Below are positions 60,185-64,000 of a DNA stretch of 64,000 bases, piece after piece. How positions within the stretch are numbered: position 1 is the stretch's first letter; each line of letters begins with the position of its first letter. The stretch is from NCBI GenBank assembly GCA_035222895.1, contig JAVYIG010001038.1:186001-250000 (forward strand), written 5' to 3'. The translations under genes were made by a program, and so were the position numbers. The notes beneath the pieces are model-generated. The model was not told where the DNA came from. It saw nothing but the letters and a program-made list of their open reading frames with translations, and searched no databases. Origin of the DNA: Strongylocentrotus droebachiensis (Eukaryota > Echinodermata > Echinoidea > Camarodonta > Strongylocentrotidae).

Positions 60185-61151
60185 ATGAACGGACAGTTAC
60201 TTGCTGGTCACAAATGGAGCTTCAAAGGATCCATGATGATAAGCATTTGAATTAACATTATCATCATAATTATGATGATCGTTAACAATTTGAAGATAAG
60301 GTAAAAAATAAAGTATTTTACTCCAAATGAACACCATTATCATATGTTTGTGTGTGTGTGCGCGTGTGTGTGGGTGGGTGTGTTAGTGTGTGTGTGTTTC
60401 ATATGTGCGTGTGCGTGTGTGTGTGTGTGTGACTTTGCTACTGAAAAAAGCATCTGCAATGCATCTCATTTCATACATTCAATTCATTCTCTCACTTTAA
60501 TACTTTGGCGCAATTCGATTTTTGCACTCTCGCAAACAATATCTCCTGTTCATCCAAGCGTGAACACATCCCACCCAAAAATGGTACCAAATGATTCAGG
60601 ATAAAACACTCTTTCATATGATGTATAATACTTCACTGTTCATAAATTATTTTTTTAATTATTAGTAATTTCCTAGGTGTAAAGTTTTTTTTGACTCACA
60701 CTGTATGTTGCAGTTCACTTAATCTGTCCAATTACAACTCTATACATTTACAACATAATAACTTTTGAAAGACTTAAGTCCACACATTGAAACCTCAGAA
60801 ACATAATGAACAGACTATGTTCGACCATCAGGCCAAATTTCAGCCTAATCTGAAAATCTCTTCATAGTGGTTGCTATGGCCTTTTGATTCACCCTTCTAT
60901 TGATTTCCCTGTGGTTTGCTTGCTCCGCGTGCTTGAATAGCCCCAAACTTTAAAGCTCTCTTTCTCACAATTTAATACCAGTAACCTCCCTCACCAGCTC
61001 TATTCATTCACTAAATTGAAAGGGTTAGGAAGCTTCAATTTGGACAAGTAATATACCATTTTAATGAGGGGAACTTCTTCTTTCATAATCAGATGAAATC
61101 AGGAAAATAATTTTTTGCGACATTTTGGTGGTTTTGTGGTGCCGGATCACA

Positions 61152-61990
61152 TATGTAGATATAGGAGTTGGAAGGTTACACTTTATTGGTACGAGTTATA
61201 CAGACTGTTTCACCAGAAGGCTCATCAGTAACTAAATACATTATACAATCATGGAAAAAGTAAAAAACACTCATGTGCAGTCAGGCAAGAATACAAAATA
61301 GATACAAATAATACCCAAGTAAGGGTGAACGCAATAATACAATAGTGGAATTAAGTGGTTTAAGGGTAAGGGGAAAGGTCATATGTAAGAATCCATCATA
61401 TACAATAAAACAAACAAAAAACTCAATTTATGCACGCAAAGGTCGGGTCGCGGGAAAATCGTACCATTGCGATGGGCTCACCAAATTCCTGTAGACAAGA
61501 ATCTTTCTTTCCATTGCGGTGAATATTTTTTGGAAAATTTTAATTTTCTTATTGTGGATTTTAATCCGGAGTAAACGTTGTACACGATAAACGAAATACA
61601 AACAAAAACTGTAAAATGAAAAATAAAAACTTCCGATACTTTCTTTGATAAATTAAATTTATCTTTCTCGATTTATAACATTCATTTATTTTTCCATTGT
61701 GTACATTTCCTCTACTTCGTGCATCATTATTTCCGTATAATTAATATAAAATGCGCGCTCCAAAGTTTAAAAAGAAATCGACATATTTGTATATGGTCGT
61801 TACGGTGACCATAGGTCACTAGTATAAGCAGACATGTGCAACCATTTTTGGATTGAATTACATTAAAAAAAACATCAATTATTTCACTTGTTTATTCATT
61901 TCATTATTATGAAAATACAGGTAAAAATAAATAAATAGTTAGCCTGTAAATTAAAAAAATTCAGACACTTTTAAATCGTATCACTTAGCC
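61152..61990. other. No gene recognised
   Basis: AT-rich sequence. GTTACACTTTATTGG near 61,173 could be an old LINE 3' end, but nothing supports it further. Confidence 0.4.
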
Positions 61991-61994
61991 ACGA

Positions 61995-62150
61995 CACCCA
62001 CAACTCAAGGAATTTATTCCTTGAAACGCAGCGCGCGTAACAGCTGCACTGCTAAAGCCAGGGTAATTATGCTGCATTATTGTAGAGCGCTTAGAGACTT
62101 CTGACAAAGTAAGTGTTAGGCGCTATATAAGCACTGTAATTATTTAACCC
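61995..62150 (+). repeat. SINE 3' body fragment
   Basis: ATTTATTCCTTGAAACGCAG, CAGCTGCACTGCTAAAGCC and GGCGCTATATAAGCACTGTAATTATT. It shares the 3' domain with 30,661-30,800 and with the minus-strand SINEs. Confidence 0.65.
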
Positions 62151-62364
62151 ACTAGCAAAAACAATATACTCACATACGTGTACACACCACAATAACATAC
62201 ACTCACAAGTACACGCTCATACACCCCACAGCCCCACTAAACACACGCGCACACAAACACACACATACTCACACACACACACACACACAACCCACCACGT
62301 CTACGCACACATATATGCACACACAAGGATGCTACTAGCTTTGATGTGCCTTGTCTGTTCCGGA
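62151..62364. repeat. AC-rich microsatellite region
   Basis: CACA/ACTCACAC-rich sequence from about 62,170 to 62,320. Confidence 0.85.
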
Positions 62365-62650
62365 CAATTATTATTGTAATCAATACTAATATGTCGATTT
62401 ATATACACTACTGCGCTTAATACATAGTGTCACACTATTACCCAGGCTGTTGCTAATTCCCCCTAAATGGGCGCGAAAGCAATCACGTAATTTCTTCCTA
62501 CCGGGTACCTACTTACTTCCCCTGGGAGGAGAATGACAATGTAGATTAATGACTTGCAAAAGGACATTAGTGCCGCGGCGGGACTCGAACCGAGAACTAA
62601 GTGATTCAAATTCCGGTGACGTATCCACTAGACCAAGACAACCCCAATCA
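62365..62650 (-). repeat. tRNA-derived SINE
   Basis: The minus-strand head GTTGTCTTGGTCTAGTGGATA (A box) and TCGGTTCGAGTCCCGCCGCGGCAC (B box) is followed by TAATGTCCTTTTGCAAGTCATT and CTCCTCCCAGGGG. It is the same family as 51,105-51,412. Confidence 0.82.
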
Positions 62651-64000
62651 TTATTATTATTATCATTATTATTATTATTGTTATCATGAGCATTAGTATT
62701 TGTATTACTACCACTACTTCTACTACTACTGCCATCTTTATTATTAATATTAGAGGGTTATTGGATATTCCTGTATCACTCATTGTTGTTCCCGGTTTTG
62801 TCCGTCATCCAATGTTCATGTGTGATCTACTATCCTAAGAATCTTTAATTATGTCTGACCGGTGAGGTATGAACTCGATACATTTGTATACATCCGATCT
62901 GTGTTTATATTACGTGAGTGAACATGTATATCAGGTGAAATTGGTGAGATCCCTAAAACAAAAGGCATTTGTCGAATAATTAAAAAAAATAAAATAATAA
63001 TAATAATATATAAAAAGGGGATATGTCACGAAAATTTTCGTACATGATCGATCTACCCTCGAAAGTAGCTATCAACATCGTGAAACATAAGGAAAAGCTC
63101 CTTTTCTATAACTCTCAAACCGGGCATTACCTCTCATGCATACTCTTCCACAATTTTTTTTTAATACTAAAAATAATCAGAAAACCTGTTATTCTCACCT
63201 TCATGATGCTTGTCCATCCTTGTTTACCGTGCGCAGACATGATGCAATAGTTCGATCGCTGAAAACCCCAGTTCTAAAGTCTAATAGTGTTGGCAAATTA
63301 ACCCCTATATACAGGATATGAGACTGCCAGTATCTTTGATGAATTACTGGTGAGACAAAATTGAATTGTATACGAAAGGAGTAGCCCACTCGGTTGCAAA
63401 AATGTGAATATGCATTATTCCCCACGTCACAGATGTGCGTGCATGTGTCACATACTAGTACACTAGTACGTTGGTACATACGTTGCTCCGGAATGAAGAG
63501 AAATCACTATAAAGGGCAAAGTACTCCGTGAGGCCAAGTACAAACAGAGAATTAGCTAGACATGAAATACTTGTTTGGAACAAGTATAGGTGGGCTGTTT
63601 CAACTAAAATTTGTGATAAAATAGAACAAAAAAAAAAAACCCAGAGAATTAATAATAGCAGTACGGTCCTCAGAGCGACATCATCTCCCTAATCTAGCTA
63701 GTTTTTGTAATAACATAGTGAAGAAATCCTTTCCAAAAGGGGTTACATCTCTGTGTCATCAAATTAGATTTGATTTTTCATTAATGCATTATTCTTTCGT
63801 GGCTTTATATAAAAAAAACTTTCAAAATGATGATTTGTAGAAAAGAATAACAAAGAAAACAGGTGCACCAAGCAGCTCATTGTACCTACTGGGTATAACC
63901 AAATGGACACTTTTTGTCAGGTACTTTTATTTTGCTTAAATTTCGATAGTTGACAGCAAGATATTTTACAAAATGTCTGGATTCGAATTAGATGGTTGAA
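62651..64000. other. No gene recognised
   Basis: ATT/ACT microsatellite-like sequence at 62,648-62,750, then plain AT-rich sequence to the window end. Small open frames near 63,000-63,480 have no recognisable domain. Confidence 0.45.

Larger units (their letters stand above)
59275..60703. mobile_element. Mariner-like element with long (about 200 bp) TIRs
   Basis: CAGTGTGAGTCAAAAAAAAC at the left and its complement at the right end, flanked by TA (59,273-59,274 and 60,704-60,705). The similarity continues for about 200 bp inward (CATATGAAAGAGTGTT, TCATTTGGTACCATTTT, TTGCGAGAGTGCAAAAATCG). The interior has AC and GT microsatellites and a truncated transposase. Confidence 0.92.
58426..61151. 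mobile_element. Outer TIR transposon containing a nested mariner-like element
   Basis: TGTGACCCGGCACCACAAAA at 58,426 and the reverse complement of TGTGATCCGGCACCACAAAA ending at 61,151 form TIRs of about 37 bp (roughly 33 matching), with TA on both sides. Without the inner element it would be about 1.3 kb. Its left part has a GC-rich stretch with CGCGCCATTTTG and an 89-codon ORF. Confidence 0.82.

Noticed and set aside
1..64000. CRISPR arrays, bacterial operons, viral genes
   Set aside because: No regularly spaced repeats of the right size and no prokaryotic or viral gene content; all RT-containing elements are non-LTR retrotransposons.

Overview
This is eukaryotic genomic DNA from an AT-rich, repeat-dense animal genome: short exons with GT/AG splice sites, long introns, non-LTR retrotransposons, tRNA-derived SINEs, DNA-transposon foldbacks and microsatellites. 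Secreted proteins built from EGF, SRCR, discoidin (FA58C) and YWTD modules on phase-1 exons, together with the SINE and LINE types, suggest a marine invertebrate. I lean towards a deuterostome, possibly an echinoderm, but the sequence alone does not prove it. Nothing bacterial, viral or CRISPR-like was found.

Two host genes, both on the minus strand, could be rebuilt exon by exon. Gene 1 (54,008 down to 36,629) has ten exons: signal peptide, a Cys-containing N-terminal domain, EGF, an SRCR domain split over two exons, then two FA58C domains, ending in a TGA. The ten exons total 1,698 nt and stay in one frame; the exon with the start codon was not found. Gene 2 (25,919 down to 16,314) begins with an ATG and signal peptide, then a Cys-rich domain, EGF, a Ser/Thr linker, a Ca-binding-type EGF, a third EGF and YWTD (LDL-receptor class B-like) repeats. 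Its last visible exon ends in phase 2, so it runs on past the left edge. Both products look extracellular. They sit head-to-tail with about 10.5 kb of repeats between them.

The left part (1-14.5 kb) is nested transposons. A repeat here called Z is split by a CR1-like LINE (LINE A), which is itself split by a nearly intact I-superclade LINE (LINE B, with gag-like ORF1 and EN-RT-RNase H ORF2). LINE C, also CR1/L2-like, lies further left. The 14.9-15.8 kb segment is an 880-bp full-length hairpin element. The gap between the genes (26-36.4 kb) holds an RTE-like LINE with 12-bp target duplications and no RT core, several foldbacks, a 7SL-RNA-like SINE and tRNA SINEs.

The introns of gene 1 hold a 928-bp hairpin element with SINE-like sequence in both arms, a TTAA-flanked GC-rich element, and a tandem array of EGF exons (one intact plus decayed copies) ending in a perfect 243-bp palindrome. 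The right part (51-63 kb) has an L1/Tx1-like LINE tail with 16-bp target duplications, a second full copy of Z, an R2/HERO-type LINE fragment with a restriction-like endonuclease, and a mariner-like element (DD41D spacing) nested in a second terminal-inverted-repeat element.
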